A DNA stretch of 64,000 bases, taken from NCBI RefSeq assembly GCF_019059575.1, contig NW_024881519.1, positions 558,001-622,000 on the forward strand, written 5' to 3'. The position numbers and the translations under genes are program-made. Of this stretch, positions 43,775 through 55,898 are shown piece after piece; the first letter of the stretch is position 1; the number at the start of each line of letters is the position of its first letter. Under the pieces are notes generated by a model, which did not search any database, was not told the DNA's origin, and worked only from the letters and a program-made list of their open reading frames with translations. Source of the DNA: Amphibalanus amphitrite (lineage: Eukaryota > Arthropoda > Thecostraca > Balanomorpha > Balanidae).

Positions 43775-44382
43775 GTGTGTGTTTTGTTAAGAATTAAAAA
43801 TTAGTCAAGGGGGGGGGGGGCTCTAAGCTTCCCAGGGGGGGGGGCTCAGTTCAGCACAGGGGGCTCAAGCCCCCCCCCAAAGAGATATAAAGTTACGCCC
43901 CTGTCCGTTAATAAACTGTGCGTCGCTCGTGTGGAGGTATGGTGCTAGCCTTTCATGTAGAACTACAGGGTTATTTTTTTTACAGGGCAAAAAGTTTTTT
44001 AACCGAGAGATAACGAAACATATAACAAACGCGAAAAAATATATTCACGTGAAAGAGAATTGTTTGTCATTTTGTTTTCAGGAGCTTTTAGAGACTTATT
44101 GGAACTCATTCTGCCATAGTGAGCTTAGCGGGTACGCTGTCATCCGAGCAACGCAGCACATTAAAAGAAGAGCTCAGGCTCGCGCGCATTAAAACGGTGC
44201 TCATTTCAAGCACGCTCTGTAAGCCTAAACGGAGCTCAAACTCGAACGTTTCTGTGCAGATGAAATGTCAGAATATGCTTATTACAAAAAATATGAATTT
44301 TCTGGCAGTTGATATGTTTTCTGGGACCACCATTCCTCTTCACTTTTGCCCTGTATAAAAAATCACCCTTTAGTTCCAGTAC
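43775..44382. other. Unassigned DNA with a G/C-run hAT-like remnant
   Basis: From 43808 to about 43903, G-runs and a terminal AAGTTACGCCCCTG resemble the right end of a CAGGGGCGTAAC-type hAT MITE, but no partner end or duplication is clear. The remainder shows nothing recognisable. Confidence 0.4.
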
Positions 44383-44708
44383 TTTGTATACACTCGTTGA
44401 GAGGCCAATGGCTCGACAGTTCGACTTATCATCCAAATCACCGGCCTTATTTTTTACTAAGGGTACGATAATTGAATGCATCAAACTCTGTGGAACACAA
44501 GCATAGCTAACAAAGGTGTGAAATAATTGCACCAATATTTGCTTAATATCGCCATCCAGATGAAGGAGATGATCAGGGGATAGACCGCTTCAGCTTGGGG
44601 TCTTGCCATTTTTAAGCAAGTCGTCAGGAGTAAGTATAGCAGCACTGATCTCATCATAACTGATTTCGGGGAGATCATCTGATGGTGTACTGTAAAGCTG
44701 CTCCAGAT
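44383..44708 (-). pseudogene. Second LINE reverse transcriptase fragment, minus strand
   Basis: On minus the frames give GLSPDHLLHLDGDIKQILVQLF, then IIVPLVKNKAGDLDDKSNCRAIGLSTSVYKVLE, the RT N-terminal motifs of a non-LTR element (VPL-x-KNK-x-G-D and N-Y-R-P-I-x-L-x-T). A stop and a frame change interrupt it, and the 'YRP' is altered to CRA. It differs clearly from the first LINE. Confidence 0.7.
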
Positions 44709-44814
44709 ACTAATATCAAAGCAAAACATTTTGGCTACATTCACGACCAAAGCACGCGACAAAGTCCCGTGCTTTGGTGAAGCACGGGTTATGGTGAACG
44801 CTGGAATGAAGTAT

Positions 44815-45030
44815 GAAGTCAAATCGAATCCTCTGTCCTAATCCCAATCGAAAACCTATGGGGTAATCATGAAGGAGGAGCTCAGCAAAATTGAACCCGC
44901 TCCCACAGAAAACAGACTTTAGAGGAACCTGTGAAAGGTGTGGCTGAACATCAGCGCGGATACTAGACATTTTGATCTATGGAATGCCAAAGCGGATGAG
45001 GGAATGGGTAGGATAGGGCAGGGGATAAAT
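44815..45030 (+). pseudogene. Tc1/mariner transposase C-terminal fragment
   Basis: Across two frames it reads LIPIENLWG and IMKEELSKIEPAPTENRL, matching the SPDLNPIENLW (final catalytic Glu) and following helix of Tc1-like transposases. Stops and frameshifts abound. TTTCCGGACACCCTGTAC at 45103-45120 may be its terminus. Confidence 0.65.
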
Positions 45031-45264
45031 GGGTAAATAAACCATGACCCGGGGGCTCTTTGTTTATTTATTATGGCGGCGGGCCGATGGAGGGGCATAT
45101 TATTTCCGGACACCCTGTACAAAATCACATGCAATCTGTGTGATGAAAACCCTGCGGTGTACATAGGCGAGTCAAAAAGACAAGTCCGCTGTGCTGCCGG
45201 CGCTGTGGGTGGCCACTAGGCAGGCGGCCGTCACTGGTCAGTGCCCCTGTGGTGGCTGCCGCAG

Positions 45265-45531
45265 GTGGAGGCGGGCCTTTCCTGGACGACCCGGCCATCC
45301 AGTCGACCATTCAGCACCACGGCGCCCCCGGCGCGCACCTCGACCTGGACGCCATCCTGCGCTGCGACATGGACGCACTGCCCGGGCCGTCGGCGGTGGG
45401 CGGAGCGGCCGCCAGTGTCGGCTTCAGTCGCTGGTTCCGGCGCCAGTCGCCTCCGGCAGCCGCCGCCGCCGCTCCCGACCAACAACCGCGCTCCAGCCTG
45501 CACCACCAGCTGGTCGGCAATATTATCAACG
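45265..45531 (+). CDS. EIF4ENIF1: EIF4ENIF1 / eIF4E transporter homologue, next internal exon
   Basis: After the acceptor CTGCCGCAG the exon enters in phase 1, agreeing with the donor phase at 1140. It encodes an acidic/hydrophobic stretch (FLDDPAIQSTI, LDLDAILRCDMDALPG), then GFSRWFRRQSP, an Ala-rich spacer, and a SSLHHQLVGNII segment. This matches the region of 4E-T with the FSRWF motif downstream of the WFSAGPTSQ block. The donor is G|GTGAGCC at 45531/45532, phase 1. GC content is very high. Identity rests on motif order across two exons, so confidence is good, not certain. Confidence 0.75.
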
Positions 45532-47389
45532 GTGAGCCAGCTCTCTCATTCAGCGGTCCGCCGACGGCCGCTCTGCCTGCGCAGTTACTGGTTTTGTTGC
45601 TATTAGCCGGCGACTTGTAGTTTATAAGGTACGAATTGGCGCCATTTTTTACCCTTTAAACCCGTGAATGACTGCGGCATTTTCCATTAATCGGTGGGGG
45701 GGGGGGGGGCAGGCTATGTAGAGCCGTCGAAATTTAAATGGCTTTTTATAGCCCTGGAAAACTGTTGAGTGAAACTTAATTTTATTGACCTCAAACTCAC
45801 TGATGACGCCACAGGTCAGGCCAAAGAAGAAATTATCAACATTTTGGCTTTTTCACGATTTGGGCTCTGGCCGCCAGTTAACAAGTAATGCGTGGTTCAC
45901 ACCGGATCCGTAATGATGCCGCAAGTCGTAACCGTTACGGACGTAATGAGATGGAAATTTCTCAAGATTTCCCAAGCATTGCGACTTTTGTAGACGAAGT
46001 TGAAATGTGGCAACCAGTCCCCGTAAACTGGCAGCGTCCACCATACTCGTTACGGAACGTAATAGAAGCTGGGAAAATTGAACTTTTCGGCCCGACTGAC
46101 CGCCGTAATGACTTTTGTCGACATGTATCTCCAAAACGGGTTGACTGTTTGATGAGCGGTCTTGAGGGGTTGCACCCTTTCTACCCTAAACTGTGCTGTT
46201 GATAACACTTATGAGTACCTGTTACAGCACGTGCCACGTGCGACGCGAAAGGTTCCAAAAGAGCTCGTCATGCCTTAACTCGGGAACTGCGGAAGCCTAC
46301 CAGCCTACCAAACCACATACCACTCTGGCTTCATCTTCAGCCTTCACATCTTACCTGGTGTGATTGAGAGTGGATTATTCTATGTATGCATTTTGAAAAA
46401 TTGCACTGATAGCGTCTTAAAGTTTAGTGGTGAGTAGATGTAATTTCTGTTATGACTAAAACACATGGAAGTGATGGATACTGTGTTGCACCCGACAGTC
46501 AAGCAATGCACATACAGGTCACATCTACTACACAATTCACCTAGTACTGATGTGACCCCTGTCTTTGAAGAACTGAGCAGCTAAAAGCAAAAAATGAAAA
46601 TAAAATGCTGGAATACCTATTCAAGTGCTTCAAATGTGTCAACCAAAAATGTATACACAATCCCGCACCACCCACTTTCATACCAATGTTTTCTGATGTG
46701 TGGCACCATCCTGCACATCCTTTCATGCATTTTCATTTTGTCAACTTACTGGAGGTCCATCATGATGAGCTATGACTATTATGAGCTGTCTTAGCCTTTT
46801 TCTGAAACCAAAAAGACTTTTAATATAGATGTGCTCTTCAATGTTGTCCAAGACCTCAATTGTTTACTTGCTTTCTGACAGTTAATCACACTTCTTTTAC
46901 AGCACACAAGTAAAATAATGGCTTGTGCCATGATTATTTCCAATTCTACACACAAAACTTTTAAGAATCAAGTAAATTAAGCCTAAAACAAGCACAAACA
47001 ATGCTTGATAGGAGCTGCGCCAGACATGTAAACATGCGCAAAATATCCGTATTTTTCGGGCTGCCGGCGTAAAGGGAATTTTCCGTTCCGGAACGGATTT
47101 TTCCGATAAGGCTTATGTAAACGGGGCCACCGAAACGCATTTTTCCGTTCCCTGGCTAATCGGATATTTCCGTTTAGGCTGAATGACTCATGTAAACGGG
47201 GTAAATGGGAGAAAATTCAAAAGCGTCTGTTTTGCACGAACGCTATTCTGGACACTCTCAAACATCGAGATATAGGTATATAGGTAAAATTGACACACTG
47301 AACCGGAAAATGGCAACTGTGACCCCTCGTTATGTCCCCGAGGTCATCACGGGTCACGAACAGAATCTAACAGTTTTTCGCTAACAGTA

Positions 47390-48530
47390 ACAGTTAGAGA
47401 GGTGCTAGGGCGCTGAAAACGCCTTAGATGTATTCGGCTCGACGTTGCGGATCGACTGATATGCAACATGACCTTTTCCGGTCAGGTCATGACCTTGACC
47501 TGAGGTCAAATTTTCAAGTTGACCTTTTAAGGTCAAATTATAGTTCATTCGACGCGTCTCGACGAGAGGAACACGATGCTGGCAAAAGTAATGTCATGGC
47601 TCTTTTGAGTCAAAAGTTATTGCCGAAAAAACGCTTTTCGTAAAAACAGCTATTTTCTGAGTTTTTGCCCTCTGGAGACTAAACCGTTGACCTGAGGTCA
47701 AATCTGAGAACATTAAAGGGACTATCCCACCTTCTAAAATGTTGTTAAAACCAGTAAAATTGTGCCCGACTTTATAGATTGGATGACCAGGAATACGGTT
47801 CTGGCATTTATTTTTCATTAAACATCTTAGGCTTTCCATATTCCAAACACAAACTTTCAAATATGTGACGTCACAGCCCAAAATTACCTCCTTGCCCAGG
47901 CCACATTACTGTCATAAAGCTGATTCTTTTTACTCTGTAGGCACCACAACAAAGTTCAGACCAAGTTTTAAGCGATTTTTCAACGAACAAACCCATTTAA
48001 ATCAGAATGACTAAACGAGGTGACGTCACACTAACGGTCGCTCCATGTTGAAGATAGGGCCTTGCGCAAGGCCCATTTTCAAATGAAGGGAACGAATTTC
48101 TTCAACACCAAGAGGTCGCGGAGTTGCAACCTAGATAGATAGTGGTTTCTGAACCTCGCCGCAAACTTGGCTATCTCAACTCAAACCCCATGTTAAAGGT
48201 GGGATAGTCCCTTTAATCAGAAAGGTCTGTAAAAGGGCTATCGAATGCGCTTTTCCGCGGCGCTGTAGCTCTATCGGTTCCCGAGATAGTCGTCGGCAGT
48301 TTCCAAAATGTTGAAATAGTCAACATTTTACCTTGGGTGACCTCTGGTGACCTGAGCTTTGACCTGACCCAAAAAATGACCGAAGTGTTTTCGTCCTTAT
48401 TTTGGACGTTCTTTCGATTGCCGCTTACCGCGTGTCGCTACATGGCCCAGGAGCCGAGTTAAAAGGGGGGTGTTCAGACCCCCCCCCCCCCGGCCCGGCG
48501 AGGAATCTCAGAGCACCGGCCCGGCGTGGG
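47390..48530. mobile_element. GGTCA-rich element, copy i (right part; left end not found)
   Basis: Homologous to copy d core (31070-31390): GACTGATATGCAACATGACC, TTTTCCGGTCAGGTCATGACC and CATTCGACGCGTC. The right end has the hairpin GGGTGTTCAGACCCCC and the terminus complement CCCACGCCGGGCCGGTGC abutting TTAA at 48531. No left terminus is seen. A small MITE interrupts it. Confidence 0.65.
47716..48213. mobile_element. TA-flanked MITE (AAGGGACTATCCCACC)
   Basis: TA lies at 47714-47715 and 48214-48215. Perfect terminal repeat AAGGGACTATCCCACCTT. 498 bases, no coding. Removing it rejoins copy i. Confidence 0.85.
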
Positions 48531-48639
48531 TTAACATTACGAGGGGGTATCGAAAAGTCCTGATCATCACCATGAATTAGATGTGATAGAAATTTGATTT
48601 TTTACATTATGTTCATTACTCCTTTACAAGTCACCACAC

Positions 48640-49490
48640 ACGACCGCAAATTTATTGCATCGTTTCTTGAGCTGCCTCAGGCGGCCATTGTAGGACCTTC
48701 GCACTGTCCTGTAAGTCACTGCTCCACCTCATCAATGACGTCATTTCTGTCCTTAAGTCACCGGCCATACAGTGGATTCTTCATCTCCCGTAACAATCAA
48801 GAGTCAGGTAATACCTACCCGGTCAGGTGAAATTCTTAGATGCGGTTGGATTTAATGTCCACATCATGTTGTTTCTTCAATCGCAGCTCAGGACGAATTG
48901 GCGGGGGCGCTGTCGGTGCGGATAAAACATCTTTCTTGGGCTTTTTGGCGGCGATTCTGCTTGAGGCCATCTCGCAAGTTCTTCAAAAGTGTGCAGTAGT
49001 GCTTGCTTATCATTATCCGACCATCATCAAGACAGTCGGTAATGACTATCCTACGCCAGATCCAGAACACGGATAGCATTGACCTTCCATATCGGCTTCT
49101 GCATCTTCGCCTTTTAAGAAGGACAGATGTGCCGTGCTTAAACTTCTTGATCATCTTTTTGTCTCTGGATCATACACATAGACCCAGCATTCGTCACAAG
49201 TCATCAAATGATCGAAGATGTCTTCAATTTCCTAAAAAAGGCCTAGTTTTCATTTCGAAAGGCCAAGACGCATTTTCTCTTGAACAAAGTAGACACACGA
49301 ACTTCTAAGCGGGCTGACTGGTTTATCGTCTATAGTTCTTCGCTGATAATATTTTCAGGCACTGCCAGCATTGAGACCTTTCTGTTGCACAATCATCTGA
49401 AAGGCCACACGACGATCTGTAAGGATGAGGTCCTCCACTTCCTTCACAGTCACCACCTTGTCAGTCACTGGTAGTCACCCACTTCTTGAC
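48640..49490 (-). pseudogene. mariner transposase, degenerate
   Basis: Cut-and-paste transposase remnant. On minus: CDECWVYVYDPETK (first catalytic Asp; compare the G/D-E-x-W-V-x-x-Y motif), then ITDCLDDGRMISKHYCTLL, RTDSAPANSS (second Asp), and at the end EMKNPLYGR and NDVIDEVEQ, the usual C-terminal helix. The N-terminal helix-turn-helix is barely visible. Several stops and frameshifts are present, and the third-acid motif is not clear. Confidence 0.75.
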
Positions 49491-50182
49491 TCCCCTGCAA
49501 GGGCCATGCAACCAAGTTGAAAATTATTTCTTCATTTTCGGTAAGTGCATGAGATGGGCTTTCCTCGCCATAAACTAATTTCACGTTCCTGATGTATTTT
49601 CTCGGTGTGATTCCGTTTCAAATGCATTAGATGGATGACGGTTCGGTCCTCAATGGGTCCAATACTCATCTTTTTTACTTCTAAGTCTCTCCTACATAAG
49701 ATAAGACCACTTCTAAGGATTTTCTTTGCGGGAGCATTGTTCTTAAAGGGAGATAATGACCCTTTTCCACAAAATCTGAGTTAGGACCATTTTCTGACAA
49801 AACACAACAAGTTATAATGTAAATTAAAACCATTTTGCTCAATTCGGTACCTTGCCGCAAATATCTCAACTTGAAGTCACGTTAGCGGGGAGCGCTGAAA
49901 ATGACCGTTGAATAAGTACTTACATCACTTTTTGGTACTTGCATGTAATTTTGTGAAATGAGCGTATTCCTTACATTTGATCTTCATCACATCTAGTTAG
50001 TTAATGGTCGTCTATAGTGCCTTCAAAAGACATTCATGGTTTGGGGGTGGTTTATGTCTAAATTTACGCAACTTTTTTTCCTGTTCATCATCTGACGCCA
50101 TATGCTGCTATTTTAGTAGCAACGACTCAATTTTGAATCGGTCCCGCCGACTGCACAATAAAAGAAGATAGATACAACCATA

Positions 50183-52230
50183 GACCACTATATATCTGGA
50201 CTGTGCACGGATTTTGCCGACTGCTATTAGGGCCCTGCTGGGAAATTCGACGTAGCACGCGGAATTGTGTATTGACGCTCTAGTAAGCCCATTTAAATGA
50301 AAGTAACTTCTTAAATGTGATGTATATTTTAATAAATGTATAATTTATAGCATGATTTTTAACACGATAAATAAATAAAAGCACTTATAGACAGGTATAT
50401 CACACTGTATTAAGTTCAAAGCATCAATAGACAGGAACAATCCGTGATCGGTCGTTTTTGACAAGAGACAGTCTGACGACATATTGGACACACTGCAGAT
50501 TAATTTGCCTGTCTAAATCAGACACGCACCCGGCTCAATGCTTTGAAAGCCCACACGATCTGCGCCACGGAATTACGAAGATTCCTATGGGTAAATAACA
50601 AAGCTGCCGGTGCTGCGTTTTTAGCGAGACCGTCCGAGGTGACCTGCTGGGCCACAACTGTTCCCTGCTTCCACTGAGGCCGATTTCATGCTCAGCATAG
50701 GGACAGACGGGTTCTGTCATCTGTCCCTCTCGAGAGAAGGGGACTTTTGAACACCGTTGTCATTGACGGTGGCCGCATTTTGCAGCGGGTGATGGCGATC
50801 GAGATTCGAGATTTAGACGGAGTCACGAGATCTCGGTTTACTGGACACTGCAGCAGAGCTTCGCACTTAGGAATGCACTTTCTTATAGTTCTTGTGCTAC
50901 ATTTGCCTTTAGTTACTATTCGAATTGTAAATCCACATCTGAAATTATCAGCCATGTAGGTATCTTACACATCGACGAATAGGATCGTAGTTATTGATTG
51001 CATAGACAAACTGATCCCAGGAATGTTGCATTGTGTTTACGTCCTGCGGCTCAACCTTTCTCATTTTCATGAAGCTTTCTTATTTCATGAAGCTCTGTTC
51101 GCGCATCGCTGGTGTTGAGTGACGGTATACTGTCCATATTGACTCCATGAATTGCAATGTTTGTTTTTCGCTCAACTATACACATCAATGTGTTGAGGGA
51201 ATGCAGGTCGTAGCGTTGTAACTTGAGGTGCTTCCCGACAGTGTGACTCCCTCAGCGAGCAATGTGAAGAAAGTTATCGTTTTCCTTTACAATGGTAGTC
51301 GCGCTGTCTTGAAACACACGTTTGAAGCTATACGTGTGCCGAAGAGAGAGCGACTCGGCAGCTGTTACCAGAGCAGGACCCATTGCTTGCATGCAGGAGC
51401 GGAACACAGATTGCTGATGTGGGCACGCCAGCTCTCCGCAAGCCATAACATATGTGACCATCACTTGACCAAATTGCAAGACTTTAGCTAGTTTTGGGCT
51501 TCACTTGTGACTGATATTATATAGGAGCCGCCAGTCTGGGAACGGATCCGCCACCTCTCCTTACAGTTGTCTTCTGCTCAATTTTTCGGTCTCGGCCAGC
51601 GTCACAGCATGTAATAAAACTCACAGGGAGCCCAGTGGTCAGAATTCCAAGACATTTTCAGCTTTAGGGCATATAGAAATTGACTTCATATTGACGCCTT
51701 AGACAGGAACCGGAAAACTGACATTGTTGCATGCACTGTCTTGGCTCTTTGAATATGCTCACTCCCTGTTCTGTTCATAGGATATTCTGAAGTGATTATC
51801 ACTAGCGGCACATTTTACTGTATTTCAGTGGCATGTATGCATTAAAAGGTTTCATTTTATTTAAAGACAAAAGAGAACTATCCCGCATGTCAATGATAAA
51901 CAACAAACAACAATAATCTTGCAAAAATCTTCGCTACATGTCTGTGAAAATTTGCTAATTCTCGTGAAAATTAGCTGGGAACCATCATCCACACCATGTT
52001 AAATCATGGAAGAAATGGGCAGAAAATGCCCTTCTTTTTTCGATGATTGCGCTAATATTATATATTTTTTGCTCAATGTAAGATATAACTCAGATTACAA
52101 ATTGACTAGTGGTGATGTTTCCCAAAGCACATCATCATATGGCGAATAAGTTGGCTGTGACGACCTTCGAAAGTTAGGGCCCTAATGGCAGGGCCCTAAT
52201 TTCCGTGCACAGTCCAGATATATAGTGGTC
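50183..52230. mobile_element. TA-flanked element GACCACTATATATCTGG
   Basis: TA lies at 50181-50182 and 52231-52232. Near-perfect terminal repeat GACCACTATATATCTGGACT continuing to GTGCACGGA. 2.05 kb. Open frames at 50692-50955 (-) and 51228-51491 (+) show no known domain, so I assign no function. Confidence 0.8.
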
Positions 52231-52793
52231 TATGATACAACACTTTTGCGGCATCACTGAAAAACTTATGCAGTACTGTTATCAAAATTCTCATAACACC
52301 GTTCGACAAACCTGAAGTCTTTTTGAAATAAATATGCTTGTATTTTTCGCTTCAGGCTCTGACGCCAAAATAATGAATTTCGTAGTCGCAATCGCAAGAT
52401 TTGGCTGCGTTTCTGGCGCATGCCGTTCATTTGTGGCGCAAAATAATACTTGGAAACAAAGAAGAGTAGGCACTATGTACCCCCGAATTAGAATCTAATT
52501 AATTCTAAACCGAATTAACTCTAATTCAAATTAAAATCCTTACAACCAAGCAACGACAAGGCGATAACATAAACAAAAACCCAAGCGTCGCTGTTTGAAA
52601 CAAAAGCGCCATATACTGCGACTTTTTTATTGAGAAGGACAACGCATTTCGGTGGGTGTTACAAGTACTGCAAGTACTGCTTCTTTTTTGCAAAAATAAA
52701 AACCCTTTTCACATACGAAAATGTGCTAGGAAATTTTCATATTTTATAGAAACTACAGTAGAAATAGTATAGATGTCGAGTATTTTTTATTTA

Positions 52794-53578
52794 AAGGGAC
52801 AGTATCATCGAAAAAAATATCCATGTATGGAGCTGATTTTTTTTTTACTAGCATTTCTTATTTTTCTGAATCAGAAAAACATAGTTTGAGGACCGAACTC
52901 GGTGAAAAATATTGCAACCACATTTCATTTTCATGATTCATTTTCATGAGCGAACCACCACTATACAAGCATGGCCGCCAGTTTGGAAGCATGCAAAATT
53001 ACTACAGAACTGGCGCAGATAATACATTATTGACGCTACGCTTACGCGGTCGTTCTTCTGATTGAGTTGTCCTTAGGGAGAGGTAGCCTTAGGTATTGCC
53101 TATAAAAATGTAACGTGACAATTGGAGGGAGTGACAATTGGACGTGACAATTGACAATGGGAGAAAATATCACGTGACAATCACGTGATAAACGTCATAC
53201 ATTGGAGGGAGATTGTGATTCAAGCTGGAGGAATTCCTTTGTTGAGCCGCTAGAATCCGAAGGAAACAGCGGAAATTGCCTACGACTATTTAATGAATTT
53301 AACGGTGATGAATAAGTGCGAAAAACGTTTTGGCCTTATAAAATTTGATGAAATGACCAGGGTAAAAGTTTTATTACTGGCGGTCAATTCAAAACGGCGC
53401 AAACATTTAAACAGTGAAGATAGTGAAGCACGATTCAAAGTGTGGTACACCTTTCGTACTTTGAGCGGCGATAGCGGGAAAACGGTGTGGAGCTTCGAGG
53501 ATCGGTCTTCAGTTCCCGGACCAGAAAGGTGGGGCCTATGCAATGTCAAATTTCATCAAAATGGTGATACTGTCCCTT
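52794..53578. mobile_element. TA-flanked MITE AAGGGACAGTATCA
   Basis: TA lies at 52792-52793 and 53579-53580. Terminal repeat AAGGGACAGTATCA. A 110-codon frame on + (53293-53622) runs out through the right end and has no known domain; I consider it chance or a MITE-borne remnant. Confidence 0.75.
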
Positions 53579-54203
53579 TAAGAAAAAAGAAAGCTCATTA
53601 TCTCCCTTTAAGAACCAAATAGAATACCAACCAAAAATCATCAAAATCGGTCTATATCTAAGTGATGATCAGAACTTTTCGATACCCCCTCGTAAAGTCT
53701 CTGAATTTAGTAGAATTTTCATATCCGACTAAGTTTTGGCTACCATCTCTGTTGACCCGGGGCCGCCAGTAACCGTCTTAGATTTTCGGCAGCCACTGCA
53801 TTATAGAATCGGTATGGGTCTTTAGCCTATTCTCATGTCTCACGTATATGACACAAATAACGGGCACTTCATGGCTTCTGATTAGATGTTTAAATTAATG
53901 ATGATATACCTTAGTTTGTCAAAAATTGTAAATGCCTACACACTACCGTAAAGTGGGGCTATTTGAGACAGTGGGGCTATTTGAGACAGTAAGGTAATGG
54001 TATAGTAAAATCGCTGTAAAATGAAAACCGTTTGATGTTTTTTCGTCATTTTTGCTTAGGCTAATGTGGAATTGAACAGTGAATGCTCTGAATAACCTTT
54101 TTGAAAATTTCGAAAAGTTCTGAAAGAAATTTGCAATAAAATACGAAATACAGAAAAACGCACAATTAAAGTTGCTCGAAAAGGACCCCTACCTGCAGCT
54201 TAA

Positions 54204-55401
54204 CCCGCGCCCTGGTGGGGGGGGCTATTTTTTGCCCCCCTCCAGACTTTTCGATATATCTCCAGAACCGCTGCGCCGATCGTCACCAAACTTTCAGTAC
54301 CCTCCCGGACATCAATTTTACACATGGTGACCAAAAATTTTTCCAAAGGCTATGATAGGTTGGCCGGAAATAAATGACGTCAGAGTGACGTCATGTTCTG
54401 CCGTTTTCGACCCAAAAAAGGGTCTCGCGGGAAGAGCTGTCAGGCCTATAGCTTTGCAAATACAGAAAAATGATAAGGACATAAAAGCTGTAGAATTGAC
54501 AGGGCTACAAAACTGCTATCTCGGATTTTTGAAATTTTTTGATTTTGACCCCCAAAAATCAAAAAATAATTTTTTTGGATATAATGATCGAAAAATCCAA
54601 AAAGTTTTTTGAATTTCGCAAAAACCGGAATATATGTGATAGTCCTTACCACCTTTCATCCACATACCAAATTTGAGAATGATACCTCTTTTTTTTGGCG
54701 AAGTTATAGCGAAAAAACTTCAAAATTGATGACGTCAAATTTTCAAACTCAATTTTTAGCAGTTCTAGACCCCGTAGCGCAAAACAAAGACCACCATTAG
54801 ACTCCCCGTGACGAGCTGCATCGAATCAATACCCATTTTATGCAAAACTATCAGCTTTAAAATTTGACCTTTTTTGGCCTGACCTTGACCTGACCTTGAC
54901 CTGAACTTCACCAGAAAGTGACCTAAGCTGTACCTGATAGCCTTATAACCAACACCATTGAGTTGGAAATGAAAAATTGGCCATAAAACATGCATCACAC
55001 AACCTTAGTAAAGTTGGGCTCATGTGACCTGACCTGTGACCCTTGGTGACCTGACCTGTGACCTGACCTGGTATTGTCAGTGACCTCTAATAGCAACATA
55101 TCTACTAGGCAACCGACGCCCTATCGCTGATTCTCGAAAAATGCGTTTTCCTCGGTGTTATAGCGCATTCCCTAGAAGACCCGTGAACGGTGAAACATTT
55201 CATCTTTGACCTGACCTGTGACGTCATCGGTGACCCCGAGGTCAATGAAATTTGATTTCCCTTGACAAATTTGACAGGCCTTTCGAACGCCGTTTGAATT
55301 TTGCGGATCCGTCCAGTAGTTTCGGAGATACGAGGGGGGGGGGGGCAAAAAATAGCCCCCCCACCAGGTCGCGTTATAAACAGACCCCACCAGGGCGCGG
55401 G
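54204..55401. mobile_element. GGTCA-rich hairpin element, copy g (TTAA)
   Basis: TTAA lies at 54200-54203 and 55402-55405. Termini CCCGCGCCCTGGTGGGG at both ends, inverted. Hairpins GGGGGCTATTTTTTGCCCCCC at left and GGGGGGCAAAAAATAGCCCCCC-like at right are near mirror images of each other. Interior TGACCTGACCTGTGACC clusters at 54890-55080. Confidence 0.88.
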
Positions 55402-55605
55402 TTAAAAAGTTGAAGTTTTAGCAGCTTCGCCACTGTATCCATCGTTACTACCATTTTGCTTATAGGCTAAGCACATTTTTCATGAAAATATTATATATTG
55501 TTAACGGTACTGCCGATTGCGTAACCCATTGTCTCAGAATCCCGATGATGCCCACCTGGTCAAACCTCAACGGATATGCCAAATAGCTGATGATAGCGAT
55601 GATGC

Positions 55606-55898
55606 CAGGGGTGGAGCTTCCTATTCACTTAGTGGGGCGCCTGCCCCACCAACTTGCCATTTTCCCCCACCAATAAGCGTTTTGCCCCACCAACTTAAGC
55701 CGATTTGCAGGACTTTACTGCTTAGCAAACCTATGTTTTTCGCATTGAGGAGCTTTGAAATGTCTGTGTAATGCAAAATATTATCTCTGTAATGAAAAGA
55801 ATTGATTCATTGTTGAATTTTATCTAACTTAACAATCGGACATTGTAGGTTTGACAACTTTTTGCCCCACCAACTTTCCTGGAAAAGCTCCACCCATG
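55606..55898. mobile_element. hAT-like MITE CAGGGGTGGAGCTTCC
   Basis: Imperfect 8-base flanks GATGATGC and GGTGATGC. Termini CAGGGGTGGAGCTTCC and, inverted, CATGGGTGGAGCTTTTCC. The unit TTGCCCCACCAACTT recurs inside. No coding. Confidence 0.7.

Larger units (their letters stand above)
49746..53608. mobile_element. TA-flanked element AAGGGAGATAATGA inside mariner
   Basis: TA lies at 49744-49745 and 53609-53610. Terminal repeat AAGGGAGATAATGA. Two further elements sit inside (50183-52230 and 52794-53578). No transposase recognised. Confidence 0.7.
48540..53692 (-). mobile_element. mariner transposon, opened by nested MITEs
   Basis: TA lies at 48538-48539 and 53693-53694. Termini CGAGGGGGTATCGAAAAGT and, inverted, the same at 53674-53692. 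Subtracting the nested element 49746-53608 leaves about 1.29 kb, the usual size of mariner. Its transposase is degenerate. Confidence 0.85.

Noticed and set aside
45888-46202. 104-codon frame at 45.9-46.2 kb as a host exon
   Set aside because: No domain or splice support; composition like surrounding intron.
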